A stretch of DNA of 64,000 bases from Thalassovita taeanensis (GTDB lineage: Bacteria; Pseudomonadota; Alphaproteobacteria; Rhodobacterales; Rhodobacteraceae): assembly GCF_900110775.1 (NCBI RefSeq), contig NZ_FOEP01000001.1:248001-312000 (forward strand), given 5' to 3'. A program made the position numbers and the translations under genes. Under the pieces are notes generated by a model. That model made no database searches and was not told where the DNA came from. It saw nothing but the letters and a program-made list of their open reading frames with translations. Positions within the stretch are counted from its first letter, which is position 1. Each line of letters opens with the position of its first letter. Positions 46,697 to 56,291 of this stretch are shown here, one piece after another.

Positions 46697-46721
46697 GGCA
46701 GAAAAGGCGGCATTTTCTGCC
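46697..46721. promoter_or_regulatory. hairpin in the livK upstream region
   Basis: GGCAGAAAA and TTTTCTGCC form a perfect 9-bp stem around GGCGGCA, about 130 bases upstream of livK. The rest of the 270 bases between livK and the HxlR gene holds nothing I recognise. Confidence 0.35.
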
Positions 46722-46839
46722 TGGCCAACACGGATCGCATGACTGCACTGATATGCCGCTGGATGCGATATCTGCCCGCATCTTGTCGCAGTACGCCCGG
46801 TCAAACAGCCGCTTACGCGCAGCATCGCACGGCCAACAG

Positions 46840-47238
46840 TCAGATTGACGGCACGGCGGGTTTGCCCGCGTTTTGCCCTTCCGCCGCAGCATCGTAAGTC
46901 TCACGGGCGGCGTCGATGATGGCTTGGTTCTCCAGCGCCCAATGCCCCAACGCGCGCACAGGTTCGCGAAATGACTCGCCCATCGGTGTCAGGCTGTATT
47001 CCACCTTGGGCGGTATCGTCGGGTGATAGGTGCGATTGACAAGGCCGTCTCGTTCCAATTCACGCAAAGTAAGGCTCAGCATCCGCTGTGAAATACCCAA
47101 ATGCCGCTTTAACTCATTGAAACGCAACGTCCCGTATCGGGAAAGTGAGATGACGACAAGAACGCTCCAACGGTCGCCAACACGTGACAGAACCTCGTTG
47201 ATGCGTTTGCAATCGGGGCATTGTTCGGAATCTAGCAT
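46840..47238 (-). CDS. HxlR-family transcriptional regulator
   Basis: A 132-aa winged-helix regulator: CPDCKRINEVLSRVGDRWSV at the N-terminus, then LRFNELKRHLGISQRMLSLT and LRELERDGLVNRTYHPTIPP. The N-terminal cysteine motif C-P-D-C is the usual redox- or electrophile-sensing site of the family. ATG 47238 (MLDSEQCPDC) has a GAAGGG site; ATG 47268 lacks one. Divergent from the nitroreductase, its likely target. Confidence 0.9.
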   Translation of the reverse strand: MLDSEQCPDCKRINEVLSRVGDRWSVLVVISLSRYGTLRFNELKRHLGISQRMLSLTLRELERDGLVNRTYHPTIPPKVEYSLTPMGESFREPVRALGHWALENQAIIDAARETYDAAAEGQNAGKPAVPSI

Positions 47239-47253
47239 GTCGGTTCCCTTCGT

Positions 47254-47330
47254 GTAACCGAGGCTCATATTTGTGCCTACTTGTGGGGAAATCAGGTTCC
47301 TTATATGTCGTCGGTTACAAAAGTATACCG
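47254..47330. promoter_or_regulatory. possible HxlR operator region
   Basis: GTAACCG (47254-47260) and CGGTTAC (47312-47318) are exact inverted copies, and CGGTTAC-AAAA-GTATACCG forms an imperfect palindrome. They lie between the divergent HxlR regulator and nitroreductase genes. Confidence 0.4.
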
Positions 47331-47362
47331 CACCTTTCAGGTGCCGACAATAGGATCAAAGA

Positions 47363-48004
47363 ATGACGAACAGCACCCTGATAGACCAGTTGAACTGGCG
47401 TTATGCCACAAAGAAAATGACCCCAAACACCGCCGTGCCCCAAGACAAAGTCGATGCAATCATCGAGGCGATCCGCATGGCGCCGACGTCAAGCGGCACC
47501 CAACCGTTCGAGCTCATAGTGGTGACCAACCCCGAGGTATTGCGCAAAATTCGCGCCGCCGCCGGCGATCAAGCTCAGATTACGGATGGCTCTCATCTTT
47601 TGGTTTTTGCCGCGTGGGACAATTACACAGCCGAGCGTATCGACGAGGTCACTGAATTGTTGACCCAAGCGCGTGGCTAGTTGCCAATGTTGAACGCATA
47701 TTATGAAAACCTAAAAGCGAACTACCTGCCGCGTGACGCTCAGGTCAATTATGAACACGCCGCCCGCCAAGCCTATATTGCTTTGGGAATTGCACTGGTT
47801 GCCGCCGCCGAGCAGGAAGTCGACAGCACTCCGATGGAAGGTTTCGACCCGAGCAAAGTTGACGAAATTCTCGGCCTGAAAGAGCGCGGCTTGCGTTCGG
47901 TCGTGCTTCTGCCCCTTGGGTATCGTGACGCGTCGGCTGATTGGTTGCTGCCTATGAAAAAGGTCCGCAAGCCACTCGACGCCATTGTCACCAAAGTCGA
48001 CTAA
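47363..48004 (+). pseudogene. nitroreductase (NfsB-like) interrupted by one in-frame TAG
   Basis: Codons 1-105 read MTNSTLIDQLNWRYATKKMT through ERIDEVTELLTQARG, then TAG at 47678-47680. The same frame continues without shift as LPMLNAYYENLKANYLPRDA to KPLDAIVTKVD, stop at 48002. Together the parts give a full-length FMN nitroreductase of about 212 residues, with the flavin-site RYATKKM and the C-terminal family segment LGLKERGLRSVVLLPLGYRD intact. Either a recent nonsense mutation, a sequencing error, or readthrough. Both halves look otherwise undamaged, so any inactivation is recent. Confidence 0.8.
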
Positions 48005-48025
48005 AAGGCCGCCCTGCGCGCAAAC

Positions 48026-48066
48026 CAAAGCGGGCATTCGATGGATTGTTTTGAATGCCCGCTTTG
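48026..48066 (+). terminator. long hairpin after the nitroreductase
   Basis: CAAAGCGGGCATTC and GAATGCCCGCTTTG form a perfect 14-bp stem with a 13-base loop, 22 bases after the gene. No U tract follows. Confidence 0.55.
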
Positions 48067-48186
48067 ACCGATGCCCGATCATTGCCATGTCGATGGTGGG
48101 CCGTTTTCTGTGAATGACCCGTTTTCCCGAAGTCCCCCGATGCGCGCCTGTCAATTGCGGCGCCCCAATGGTCACGCTCTGCATCA

Positions 48187-48230
48187 TCAAAAAGGGCAGG
48201 GGGCGTGCAACCGGCCCGCTCCCTCTGCCC
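48187..48230 (-). terminator. terminator downstream of glxA
   Basis: On the minus strand GGGCAG...CTGCCC with further internal G/C pairing is followed by TTTTTTGATG, about 65-105 bases after the glxA stop. Confidence 0.65.
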
Positions 48231-48269
48231 ACCGACAGTTTACCGACGCAATACCGACGTTTTACCGAC
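48231..48269. repeat. 11-base-period array of ACCGAC (four copies)
   Basis: ACCGAC begins at 48231, 48242, 48253 and 48264, exactly 11 bases apart, with spacers AGTTT, GCAAT and GTTTT. On the other strand the unit is GTCGGT plus an AT-rich spacer, the same layout as PhoB/OmpR-type binding sites. It lies between glxA's stop and its terminator. Confidence 0.8.
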
Positions 48270-48292
48270 GGGCCTTTTGCGGCCAACAGACG

Positions 48293-49297
48293 TCAGATCG
48301 ACAGTCGCGCCGCGTGGCTGCCGCGCTCGCGATAGGGCGTCGTGTCGTAATGCGCCCGGTAACATTTCGAGAAATGCGAGGGCGAGGCAAAGCCGCAGGC
48401 CAGTGCCACGTTGATCACGCTCATATCCGTTTGCATCAACAGGTTGCGCGCTTTTTTCAGCCGCAACTCCATGTAATACCGTTTCGGGCTGCGGTTCAGA
48501 TACCGCCGGAACAACCGCTCCAGCTGCCGGGTCGACATCGCCACATCCCGCGCCAGAATCGACGGGCTGATCGGCTCCTCGATATGGCTTTCCATCTTCT
48601 GGATCACCTGGCTCAACTTCGGATGCCGCACCCCGATCCGCGTCGGCACCGACAGCCGCTGCGTGTCCTGATCGGTGCGGATCGACGAGTAAATCTGCTG
48701 GTCCGCCACCGCATTCGCCAACTCTTCGCCGTGGTCATCGGCAATCAGCTTCAGCATCAGGTCGATGGACGAGGTCCCCCCGGCGGTGGTCATCCGGTTG
48801 CCGTCGACCACAAACACCGATTTCGTCAGCATAACCTCTTCGAATTCCTCGGAAAAGCTGTCCTGATTTTCCCAGTGGATCGTCGCCCGCTTGCCATCCA
48901 GAAGCCCCGCCTTGGCCAGCGCATAGGTGGCCGTACACAGCCCGCCCATGGTCACCCCCTTGCGCGCCTCGCGCCGCATCCAGCCGATCAACCGCTTGGT
49001 GGTGGACTTCTGCACATTGATTCCGCCGCACAGCAGCACAGTGTCATCGCGCGTCAGCTCGCCCAGATCACTATCCAGCTTGAACTCGGTGCCCGCCGAA
49101 CAGGTCACGGTCTCGCCGCCCTCGCCGGACAGCACCCATTCATACAGCTTTGCATCCGCCATCCGATTGGCAATCCGCAGACACTCCAACGCCGAGGCGA
49201 AACTCAAAAGCGTGAAATTTTCCATCAACACAAAGACAAAGCGCCGCGGTTTGACGGGCGTGTCGGAAAGTTTGACGGTCTGACGAGAGCTCTGCAT
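48293..49297 (-). CDS. GlxA-family AraC-type regulator (DJ-1/PfpI plus HTH)
   Basis: A 334-aa regulator. The N-terminal DJ-1/PfpI amidase-like domain (about 15-190) has its nucleophile-elbow cysteine in GGLCTATYALAKAG. The C-terminal AraC helix-turn-helix pair is visible in LARDVAMSTRQLERLFRRYL and VALACGFASPSHFSKCYRAH. Relatives control carnitine, choline or arginine metabolism; the target here is unknown. ATG 49297 has AAGGA eight bases upstream; the frame is open further but lacks similarity. Divergent from aroG with 170 bases between. Confidence 0.92.
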   Translation of the reverse strand: MQSSRQTVKLSDTPVKPRRFVFVLMENFTLLSFASALECLRIANRMADAKLYEWVLSGEGGETVTCSAGTEFKLDSDLGELTRDDTVLLCGGINVQKSTTKRLIGWMRREARKGVTMGGLCTATYALAKAGLLDGKRATIHWENQDSFSEEFEEVMLTKSVFVVDGNRMTTAGGTSSIDLMLKLIADDHGEELANAVADQQIYSSIRTDQDTQRLSVPTRIGVRHPKLSQVIQKMESHIEEPISPSILARDVAMSTRQLERLFRRYLNRSPKRYYMELRLKKARNLLMQTDMSVINVALACGFASPSHFSKCYRAHYDTTPYRERGSHAARLSI

Positions 49298-49467
49298 CGC
49301 TGCGGTCCTTAGCTGGTGCCCGACACTTGAGCAGGTTTGATTGTCACGTTCAAGAGGCATGAAAGCGACGCAAACACGTCGGGAAAGCCTGATGCAAATC
49401 CGCTGTGGCATGACCCGACGCGCTTTTGTATAGAAGGGCACCTGATCAGACCAAGCGGAGTAGTATG

Positions 49468-50835
49468 ATGAGCGAGTGGCAAAAAGCCGATTGGCGCACC
49501 AAGCCCAGGGTTCAAATGCCCGATTATACGGATATGGCAGCCCTGAACGCCGTCGAGGCGCAACTGTCGAAATATCCGCCGCTGGTCTTTGCCGGCGAAG
49601 CGCGCAAGCTCAAGGCCGCCCTTGGCGCGGCCTCACGCGGCGAGGCGTTCCTGCTTCAGGGCGGCGATTGCGCCGAAAGCTTCGATCAGTTCAGCGCCAA
49701 TGCGATCCGCGACACCTTCAAGGTGATGCTGCAAATGGCGATGGTGCTGACGTATGGCGCCAAGGTACCGGTGGTCAAAGTCGGCCGCATGGCCGGGCAA
49801 TTCGCCAAACCGCGCTCGGCCCCGACCGAGACCGTGAACGGCGTCGAGCTGCCCAGCTATCGTGGCGATATCATCAACGAACTGGCCTTCACCCCCGAAT
49901 CCCGCATTCCCGATCCCGCCAAGATGCTGCAAGCCTATACGCAGGCCGCCGCCACACTGAATCTGCTGCGTGCGTTCTCGACCGGGGGCTATGCCGATGT
50001 GCATCAGGTCCACGCCTGGACGCTGGGCTTCACCGAAGGTGAAAACGCCGCCAAGTACCGCGATATGGCCAACCGGATCAGCGATACGCTGGATTTCATG
50101 AAGGCCGCCGGCGTTGACAGCACCCGCGCGCATACCCTGCAAACCGTGGATTTCTACACCAGCCACGAGGCGCTTCTGCTGGAATATGAAGAGGCCCTGT
50201 GCCGCAACGATTCGACCTCTGGCAAATGGCTGGCCGGGTCTGGCCACATGATCTGGATCGGCGATCGCACGCGTCAGCCCGACGGCGCGCATGTCGAATT
50301 CTGCCGTGGTGTGCTCAATCCCATCGGGCTGAAATGCGGCCCGACGATGACCACCGATGACCTCAAGATCTTGATGGCCAAGCTGAACCCGACCAACGAG
50401 GCCGGCAAACTGACCCTGATCGCGCGCTTTGGTGCCGGTAAGGTCGGCGAGCATCTGCCGCGCCTGATCAAGGCGGTGCAGGAAGAGGGTGCAAACGTGC
50501 TGTGGACCTGCGACGCGATGCACGGCAACACGATCAAATCCTCGACCGGCTATAAGACCCGGCCGTTTGAATCGGTGCTGCGCGAAGTGCGTGAATTCTT
50601 CGCCGTCCACAAGGCCGAGGGCACCGTTCCCGGCGGCGTGCACTTCGAGATGACCGGACAGGACGTGACCGAATGCACCGGCGGCGTCCGCGCCGTGACG
50701 GATGAGGATCTGAGCGACCGCTATCACACCGCCTGCGATCCGCGCCTGAATGCCAGCCAATCGCTGGAGTTGGCCTTCCTCGTGGCCGAGGAACTGTCCG
50801 CCCTGCGTCAGGAACGTCAGGCCGAAGCGGTCTAA
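49468..50835 (+). CDS. aroG: class II 3-deoxy-7-phosphoheptulonate (DAHP) synthase
   Basis: First enzyme of the shikimate pathway, joining PEP and erythrose 4-phosphate. The 455-aa product is the plant-type (class II) enzyme: [15 protein letters not shown] near the start, [23 protein letters not shown], and the active-site region [13 protein letters not shown] with [15 protein letters not shown] later. ATG 49468 is best spaced from GGAG; ATG 49465 is directly before it. Confidence 0.95.
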   Translation: MSEWQKADWRTKPRVQMPDYTDMAALNAVEAQLSKYPPLVFAGEARKLKAALGAASRGEAFLLQGGDCAESFDQFSANAIRDTFKVMLQMAMVLTYGAKVPVVKVGRMAGQFAKPRSAPTETVNGVELPSYRGDIINELAFTPESRIPDPAKMLQAYTQAAATLNLLRAFSTGGYADVHQVHAWTLGFTEGENAAKYRDMANRISDTLDFMKAAGVDSTRAHTLQTVDFYTSHEALLLEYEEALCRNDSTSGKWLAGSGHMIWIGDRTRQPDGAHVEFCRGVLNPIGLKCGPTMTTDDLKILMAKLNPTNEAGKLTLIARFGAGKVGEHLPRLIKAVQEEGANVLWTCDAMHGNTIKSSTGYKTRPFESVLREVREFFAVHKAEGTVPGGVHFEMTGQDVTECTGGVRAVTDEDLSDRYHTACDPRLNASQSLELAFLVAEELSALRQERQAEAV

Positions 50836-50861
50836 GCCAAGCTTAGAAATCGCGGCTCAAC

Positions 50862-50903
50862 ACATACCAAAGGCGCGCCTCACCGGGCGCGCCTTTGGTA
50901 TGT
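50862..50903. terminator. 18-bp perfect hairpin after aroG
   Basis: ACATACCAAAGGCGCGCC pairs perfectly with its inverted copy (50886-50903) over TCACCG. No U tract, but its position between convergent genes fits a bidirectional stop. Confidence 0.6.
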
Positions 50904-50935
50904 CAGATCGGAAAAGTAGAAGCTAAAACAGAACC

Positions 50936-51670
50936 TTATCCTTCGGACTTGATCAGCCGCAGATACGGGTGCTTGTCCGCCACATCCTGCAAATGCCGCC
51001 GATCAGCCCGCTCAAACGGCTGCGCGGGCTCTGCAAACCCGGCCGCTTCGGGCTGCGGCGCTTGAACCACACGCCCGTCCAGCAGCGTCAGCCGGTCCGA
51101 CGCGATCATCAGGCGGCGCGGCGCGCGCCCGACATGGCCCAGCATCGACAGACATCCCAATATCCGCGTCACCCGGCCCTGCGAATCCGTCAGCGGCAGC
51201 ATCTTCATCCGCGCCTCAAGCGCAGGCTTGCCAATGCCGCGCTCGGCGGTCAGCGTCAGATCTGCGATGGCGGGGCAGGCACAGACCTGTTCCATCAGAT
51301 CAGCAATCCGGGCGCGATGCTGCGGCGCAAACAGCGCACTCAGCGGCATCCCGCGCACTTCCATGCCAAGCAGATCGTTCAGATGCATCCCCGCCAGCCG
51401 CAGCCGCCCGACACCGGGGGCGACCCGCTCCAGCAAAAAGGTATGCGACAGCGCGCCTTCTATGCCCCGTGGATCAATGTCGATCCGTGCCGGCACCGCC
51501 CGCGCCCCGCGCAGCGCGGTCCAATAGGCCTCAACCTCTGCGATTTCCGGAAATCTGTTGTCCTTGTGAAACCGGCTCATCTCGATCACATTTCGTCCGC
51601 GTTCTACACCACACCACACGTTTTCGCCCTCGACTGATACAAAACCCAGGCGCTCATGATCTGTTAACAC
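50936..51670 (-). CDS. PAS-domain protein (PAS_5 type)
   Basis: A 244-aa cytosolic protein. From about residue 38 it has the alphaproteobacterial PAS_5 fold: VEAYWTALRGARAVPARIDI, LRLAGMHLNDLLGMEVRGMP and PLTDSQGRVTRILGCLSML. No kinase, GGDEF or DNA-binding domain follows, so it is a stand-alone sensor of unknown partner. The start is unsure: ATG 51670 lacks a ribosome site, and GTG 51589 or ATG 51580 are alternatives. Confidence 0.75.
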   Translation of the reverse strand: MLTDHERLGFVSVEGENVWCGVERGRNVIEMSRFHKDNRFPEIAEVEAYWTALRGARAVPARIDIDPRGIEGALSHTFLLERVAPGVGRLRLAGMHLNDLLGMEVRGMPLSALFAPQHRARIADLMEQVCACPAIADLTLTAERGIGKPALEARMKMLPLTDSQGRVTRILGCLSMLGHVGRAPRRLMIASDRLTLLDGRVVQAPQPEAAGFAEPAQPFERADRRHLQDVADKHPYLRLIKSEG

Positions 51671-51852
51671 AGATTACCGAGGCAAAGGTTACCTAAGTCT
51701 TAATGTGCCATGGTTTGAGGCAATTTGGGCATAAATTCGCAGCCATTGGTTAACCCTTCGACACCCCAACGCCCGCTCCGTGCACCGATCCCGTGCTTGC
51801 CCCTTGGGGGCGAAATGGCCTAGGTCTGTGGCACAAGCATTGGGAGGTGCGC

Positions 51853-52743
51853 GTGATACAATCAATGACCGGCTTTGCATCGGGTACCGGCACTGCGCCG
51901 CCCTTCAACTGGAGCTGGGAGCTGCGCAGCGTCAACGCCAAGGGGCTGGACCTGCGGCTGCGCGTGCCCGACTGGATCGAAGGGCTCGAAGCGGCCCTGC
52001 GCGCGCGGCTCAGCCGGGCGATGGGGCGCGGCAGCGTCACCCTGTCGCTGCGGGTGCAGCGCGACGAAACCGCCGGTGATCTGGCCGTGAACGAGGCGGT
52101 TCTTGCCTCGGTGCTGACGGCCATGGCCCGGATCGAAGAGCAGGCGATGGATGTCGGCCTGTCGCTGGCGCCCGCCACCCCGGCTGACATCCTGTCGGTG
52201 CGCGGCGTGCTGGAACAAACCTCGCCCGAACAAAGCACCGCCGCCCTGCTCGAGGCGCTTCTGGCCGGGTTTGATCCGGTCTTGGCCACGTTTCTGGACA
52301 TGCGCGCCAGCGAGGGGCAGGCGCTAAGCGCGGTGCTGGCCCGACAGGTCGGCGAAATTGGCGATCTGGTCGAGGCTGCGGCCACGACTGCCACCGCCCG
52401 CAAGCCCGAAATGGCCGCGGCCCTGCGTACCTCACTGGCGCGGGTGCTGGACAATACCGACGGCGCCGATCCGCAGCGCGTCGCGCAAGAACTGGCGCTG
52501 ATCGCGGTCAAAACCGACGTGACCGAGGAAATCGACCGCCTGCGTGCCCATGTCGCCGCCGCCCGCACGCTTTTGCACGAATGCACCCCCGTGGGGCGCA
52601 AGCTCGACTTCCTGATGCAGGAATTCAACCGCGAGGCAAATACTCTGTGCTCCAAGTCGCAATCTGCGGCGCTCACGCGAATTGGGCTGGACCTCAAGAC
52701 CGTGATCGACCAGATGCGCGAGCAAGTCCAGAATGTGGAGTAA
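51853..52743 (+). CDS. yicC: YicC family endoribonuclease-like protein
   Basis: A 296-aa protein starting V-I-Q-S-M-T-G-F-A-S-G, the family hallmark, with a C-terminal DUF1732 segment (PVGRKLDFLMQEFNREANTL) and CSKS close behind. E. coli YicC is reported as an RNase. GTG 51853 has GGGAGG upstream. gmk follows after three bases, the classic yicC-gmk pair. Confidence 0.92.
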   Translation: MIQSMTGFASGTGTAPPFNWSWELRSVNAKGLDLRLRVPDWIEGLEAALRARLSRAMGRGSVTLSLRVQRDETAGDLAVNEAVLASVLTAMARIEEQAMDVGLSLAPATPADILSVRGVLEQTSPEQSTAALLEALLAGFDPVLATFLDMRASEGQALSAVLARQVGEIGDLVEAAATTATARKPEMAAALRTSLARVLDNTDGADPQRVAQELALIAVKTDVTEEIDRLRAHVAAARTLLHECTPVGRKLDFLMQEFNREANTLCSKSQSAALTRIGLDLKTVIDQMREQVQNVE

Positions 52744-52746
52744 GAC

Positions 52747-53388
52747 ATGAGCCAGCGTCGCGGCCTTCTGATCATCCTGTCCTCGCCTTCGGGCGCGGGC
52801 AAATCCACCCTGTCGCGTGCCCTGCGCGACTGGGATCCGACCATCCGCTTTTCCGTCTCGGCCACCACCCGGTCGCCACGCCCCGGTGAAATCGACGGGC
52901 AGGACTATCATTTCCTGACCGAAGATCAGTTCAAACGCGATGTGGCCAGCGGCGAGATGCTGGAACACGCGCATGTCTTCGGCAATTTCTACGGCTCGCC
53001 CAAAGGCCCGGTCCAGGCGGCCATCGACGCCGGACAGGACGTGCTGTTCGATATCGACTGGCAGGGCGCGCAGCAAATTCGCAACTCCGCCCTTGGGGCG
53101 CACACGTTGTCGATCTTCATCCTGCCGCCCTCGATCACCGAATTGCACCGCCGCCTTGTCAGCCGTGATCAGGACAGCCCCGACGTCATCGCCCGCCGGA
53201 TGCAGAAAAGCTGGGACGAGATCAGCCACTGGGATGGCTATGATTTCGTGCTGGTCAACGATGACCTGACCAAGACCACCGCCGACCTGAAGACCATCGT
53301 CACCGCCACCCGTCTGCGCCGCCTGCAACAACCCGCCCTGATGGATCACGTGCGCAACCTGCAACTGGAATTCGAGGACCTGACATGA
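52747..53388 (+). CDS. gmk: guanylate kinase
   Basis: Phosphorylates GMP to GDP. The 213-aa product has the P-loop SPSGAGKST (13-21), the GMP-binding [20 protein letters not shown] and the lid region [16 protein letters not shown]. It overlaps the next gene by four bases. Confidence 0.97.
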   Translation: MSQRRGLLIILSSPSGAGKSTLSRALRDWDPTIRFSVSATTRSPRPGEIDGQDYHFLTEDQFKRDVASGEMLEHAHVFGNFYGSPKGPVQAAIDAGQDVLFDIDWQGAQQIRNSALGAHTLSIFILPPSITELHRRLVSRDQDSPDVIARRMQKSWDEISHWDGYDFVLVNDDLTKTTADLKTIVTATRLRRLQQPALMDHVRNLQLEFEDLT

Positions 53389-53915
53389 CACTCTATGCGC
53401 TTGACGGCACCGCGCCGCAAACCCCCGAAGACGGCGATTTCTGGGTCGCTCCGGATGCCAACGTGATCGGCAACGTGCGGCTCGACAGCGGCACGTCGAT
53501 CTGGTTCGGCTGCACCCTGCGCGGCGATAACGAGCTGATCCACATCGGCACCGGCAGCAACGTGCAGGAAAACACCGTCATGCACACCGACAAGGGGTAT
53601 CCGCTGACCATCGGCGCGGGCTGCACCATCGGGCACAAGGCGATGCTGCACGGCTGCACCATCGGCGACAACACCCTGATCGGCATGGGGGCCACCATCC
53701 TGAACGGCGCCAAAATCGGCAAGAACTGCCTGATCGGCGCCGGGGCTCTGGTGACCGAAGGCAAGGAAATCCCCGATGGCAGCCTTGTCATGGGCGCGCC
53801 GGGCAAAGTCGTGCGGCAACTGGACGTGACCGCGATTGCCGGCCTGCGTGGCAGCGCGCTGCACTATCAGGACAACATGCGCCGGTTCCGCGCGGGCCTC
53901 ACGGTCGCGGACTAG
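53385..53915 (+). CDS. gamma-class carbonic anhydrase-like protein
   Basis: A 176-aa left-handed beta-helix protein of the YrdA/PaaY/CaiE group. Three zinc-binding histidines are visible in VMHTDKG and [11 protein letters not shown]. Many members lack measurable carbonic anhydrase activity, so the call is structural. ATGA overlap with gmk. Confidence 0.9.
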   Translation: MTLYALDGTAPQTPEDGDFWVAPDANVIGNVRLDSGTSIWFGCTLRGDNELIHIGTGSNVQENTVMHTDKGYPLTIGAGCTIGHKAMLHGCTIGDNTLIGMGATILNGAKIGKNCLIGAGALVTEGKEIPDGSLVMGAPGKVVRQLDVTAIAGLRGSALHYQDNMRRFRAGLTVAD

Positions 53916-53930
53916 GGCCGGGCAGGGACC

Positions 53931-54974
53931 ATGACCGAAGCCGCAATCCAAAGCCTGCTCGAGGCGCTGCCACTGGCCGCCGTTCTGGTGGCCGACGGCG
54001 AACGCATCGTCGGCACCAACACTCGGGCCGAGGCGCTGCTGGGGCAGGGCATCACCGGCCGCCATCTGGTCACCGTGCTGCGCCAACCCTCGGTGCTGGA
54101 CGCGATCGAGGCGTGCACAACCTCGCGCCAACCCAGAACCACGCGCTATCTGATGACCGACGGGCGCAGCGAAAACACCTATCAGGTGCACTGCGGCTAT
54201 CTGTCCTTTCCGCCGGCCAACGGCGTGCTTGTCACCTTTGATGACGTGACCCACCTCGAAACCGCCGGCCAGATGCGCCGCGATTTCGTCGCCAACGTCA
54301 GCCACGAATTGCGCACGCCACTGACCGCACTGATGGGCTTTATTGAAACCCTGCAAGGCCCGGCCCGCAACGACCCCGTTGCGCGCGACCGCTTTCTGGC
54401 GATCATGGCAACCGAGTCTGGCCGGATGAACCGTCTGGTGCGCGACCTGCTGTCGCTCAGCCATGTCGAGGCCGAAGAGCGGATCCGCCCCGGTCAAAGC
54501 GTCGATTTGGTCGGGTTGGTGCAGTCCACATTGCGCTCTCTGGCGCCGCTGGCCGAGAAATCCGAGGTGACGCTGGTGCCCGAACTGCCCGACGCGCCGC
54601 TTGCCGTGCCGGCTGATGCCGATCAACTGCGGCAGGTGGTCACCAACCTGTTGGAAAATGCGATCAAATATGGCGGGCGACAGGGTACGGTGACCGTGCG
54701 GCTCAGCCATATGATGCGCGATCCGGCCCTGCGCAGCCCCGCAGTGCGGCTCGAGGTCTCTGATACCGGGCCGGGCATCGACCCCGTGCATATCCCCCGC
54801 CTGACCGAACGGTTCTACCGCGTCGACAGCCACCGTTCGCGTGAAATGGGGGGCACCGGGCTGGGGCTTGCGATCGTCAAACACATCGTCAACCGTCACC
54901 GCGGCCGGATGAAAATCGAAAGCGGGCAGGAACAGGGCACCACCTTTACGGTGATTCTTCCGGCACTCGATTAA
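53931..54974 (+). CDS. phoR: phosphate-regulon sensor kinase PhoR (soluble form)
   Basis: A 347-aa histidine kinase: PAS domain (about 5-115), phospho-acceptor H125 in VSHELRTPL, and ATP-binding boxes NLLENAIKYGG, DTGPGIDPVH and GGTGLGLAIVKHI. Unlike E. coli PhoR it has no membrane helix at the N-terminus; the start (MTEAAIQSLLEALPLAAVLV) goes straight into the PAS domain. It precedes pst-phoU-phoB, which fixes its identity. It probably senses phosphate through the PstSCAB-PhoU complex. Confidence 0.9.
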   Translation: MTEAAIQSLLEALPLAAVLVADGERIVGTNTRAEALLGQGITGRHLVTVLRQPSVLDAIEACTTSRQPRTTRYLMTDGRSENTYQVHCGYLSFPPANGVLVTFDDVTHLETAGQMRRDFVANVSHELRTPLTALMGFIETLQGPARNDPVARDRFLAIMATESGRMNRLVRDLLSLSHVEAEERIRPGQSVDLVGLVQSTLRSLAPLAEKSEVTLVPELPDAPLAVPADADQLRQVVTNLLENAIKYGGRQGTVTVRLSHMMRDPALRSPAVRLEVSDTGPGIDPVHIPRLTERFYRVDSHRSREMGGTGLGLAIVKHIVNRHRGRMKIESGQEQGTTFTVILPALD

Positions 54975-55129
54975 GGCACCGTTTTCAGCCTCGCCGGGGT
55001 CGGCGGGATTCGATCAATGGTGCCGACTTTCGCGCCTGTTATAAATCGTGGCCGATGAAACCTCATGAAAACAAAAACTTGGGAACGATTATTCTTTAAG
55101 CACTCCAAGCTGACGTCACGACAAAAGCG

Positions 55130-55162
55130 AGCGTCATAAAAACGTTACACAACTGTCACAAA
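55130..55162 (+). promoter_or_regulatory. Pho box upstream of pstS
   Basis: GCGTCATAAAAA, CGTTACACAA and CTGTCACAAAA are consecutive PhoB-type units with 10-11-base spacing and AT-rich gaps, ending about 80 bases before pstS. This marks PhoB control of the pst operon. Confidence 0.75.
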
Positions 55163-55241
55163 AGCATTGCTGAACGGGCTTACGCCGCCACTCAGAGGTC
55201 ATCACAAAGATGATCCACCACTCGAAATCAGGAGTTTCCCC

Positions 55242-56282
55242 ATGTCATTCGTGAAACTGACCGCCTCCACGCTGGCGATCGCAGCTGTTTCCGCCACCGC
55301 CGCCATCGCGCGCGATCAGGTGCAGGTTGCAGGTTCGTCCACCGTGCTGCCTTACGCTTCCATCGTTGCCGAAGCCTTCGGCGAAAACTTCGACTTCCCG
55401 ACCCCCGTTGTTGAATCGGGCGGCTCCTCGGCTGGTCTGAAGCGCTTCTGCGAAGGTGTGGGCGAAACCACCATCGACATCGCCAACGCCTCGCGCAAGA
55501 TCAAAGACAAAGAGATCAAAGCCTGCGCCGAAGCCGGTGTGACCGACATCATCGAAGTTAAAATCGGCTATGACGGCATCGTCTTCGCCTCCGACATCAA
55601 TGGCAACAGCTTTGCCTTCACGCCGAACGACTGGTTCCTGGCCCTGTCCGACCAGATCCTGGTTGACGGCAAGCTGGTCGCCAACCCCAACAAAACCTGG
55701 GCCGACGTGAACCCCTCCTTCCCGGCACAGCCGATCCAGGCGTTCATCCCCGGCACCAAGCACGGCACCCGTGAAGTCTTCGAAGACAAAGTCATTCTGG
55801 CTGGCTGCGAAGAAACCGGCGCATTCGACGTGATCAAAGCGTCCAACGGCGACGACAAGAAAGCCGCCGAGAAAGCCTGCATCAGCCTGCGCACCGACGG
55901 CGTATCGGTCGACATCGACGGCGACTACACCGAAACTCTGGCCCGCATCGAAAGCAACAAAGACGGCATCGGCGTCTTCGGTCTGGCCTTCTACGAGAAC
56001 AACACCGACAAGCTGCAAGTCGCAACCATGTCGGGCATCCTGCCGTCGACTGAATCGATCGCAACCGGCGAATACCCGGTGTCGCGTCCGCTGTATTTCT
56101 ACATCAAGAAAGCCCACATCGGCGTGATCCCCGGCCTGAAAGAATACGCCGAGTTCTTCGTGTCTGACGAAATCGCAGGCCCCGATGGCCCCTTGGCCCA
56201 ATACGGTCTGGTTTCCGACCCCGAGCTGGCCAAAACCCAGACTCTGGTTGCTGACGAAGCCGTTCTCGGCTCGAACATGTAA
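55242..56282 (+). CDS. pstS: phosphate ABC transporter substrate-binding protein PstS
   Basis: A 346-aa periplasmic phosphate receptor. Signal peptide about 1-22 (LTASTLAIAAVSATAAIA), then the phosphate-loop motif AGSSTVLPYASIV and GGSSAGLKRFCEG, with NASRKIKDKE. AGGAG precedes ATG 55242. Pho box upstream; strong terminator downstream. Confidence 0.95.
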   Translation: MSFVKLTASTLAIAAVSATAAIARDQVQVAGSSTVLPYASIVAEAFGENFDFPTPVVESGGSSAGLKRFCEGVGETTIDIANASRKIKDKEIKACAEAGVTDIIEVKIGYDGIVFASDINGNSFAFTPNDWFLALSDQILVDGKLVANPNKTWADVNPSFPAQPIQAFIPGTKHGTREVFEDKVILAGCEETGAFDVIKASNGDDKKAAEKACISLRTDGVSVDIDGDYTETLARIESNKDGIGVFGLAFYENNTDKLQVATMSGILPSTESIATGEYPVSRPLYFYIKKAHIGVIPGLKEYAEFFVSDEIAGPDGPLAQYGLVSDPELAKTQTLVADEAVLGSNM

Positions 56283-56291
56283 GACCCACCC

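Noticed and set aside
55130-55162. Treating the Pho box as a fourth member of the 11-base array class
   Set aside because: Its units match the known PhoB site and sit at the expected promoter, so it is already explained; it is useful only as a comparison.
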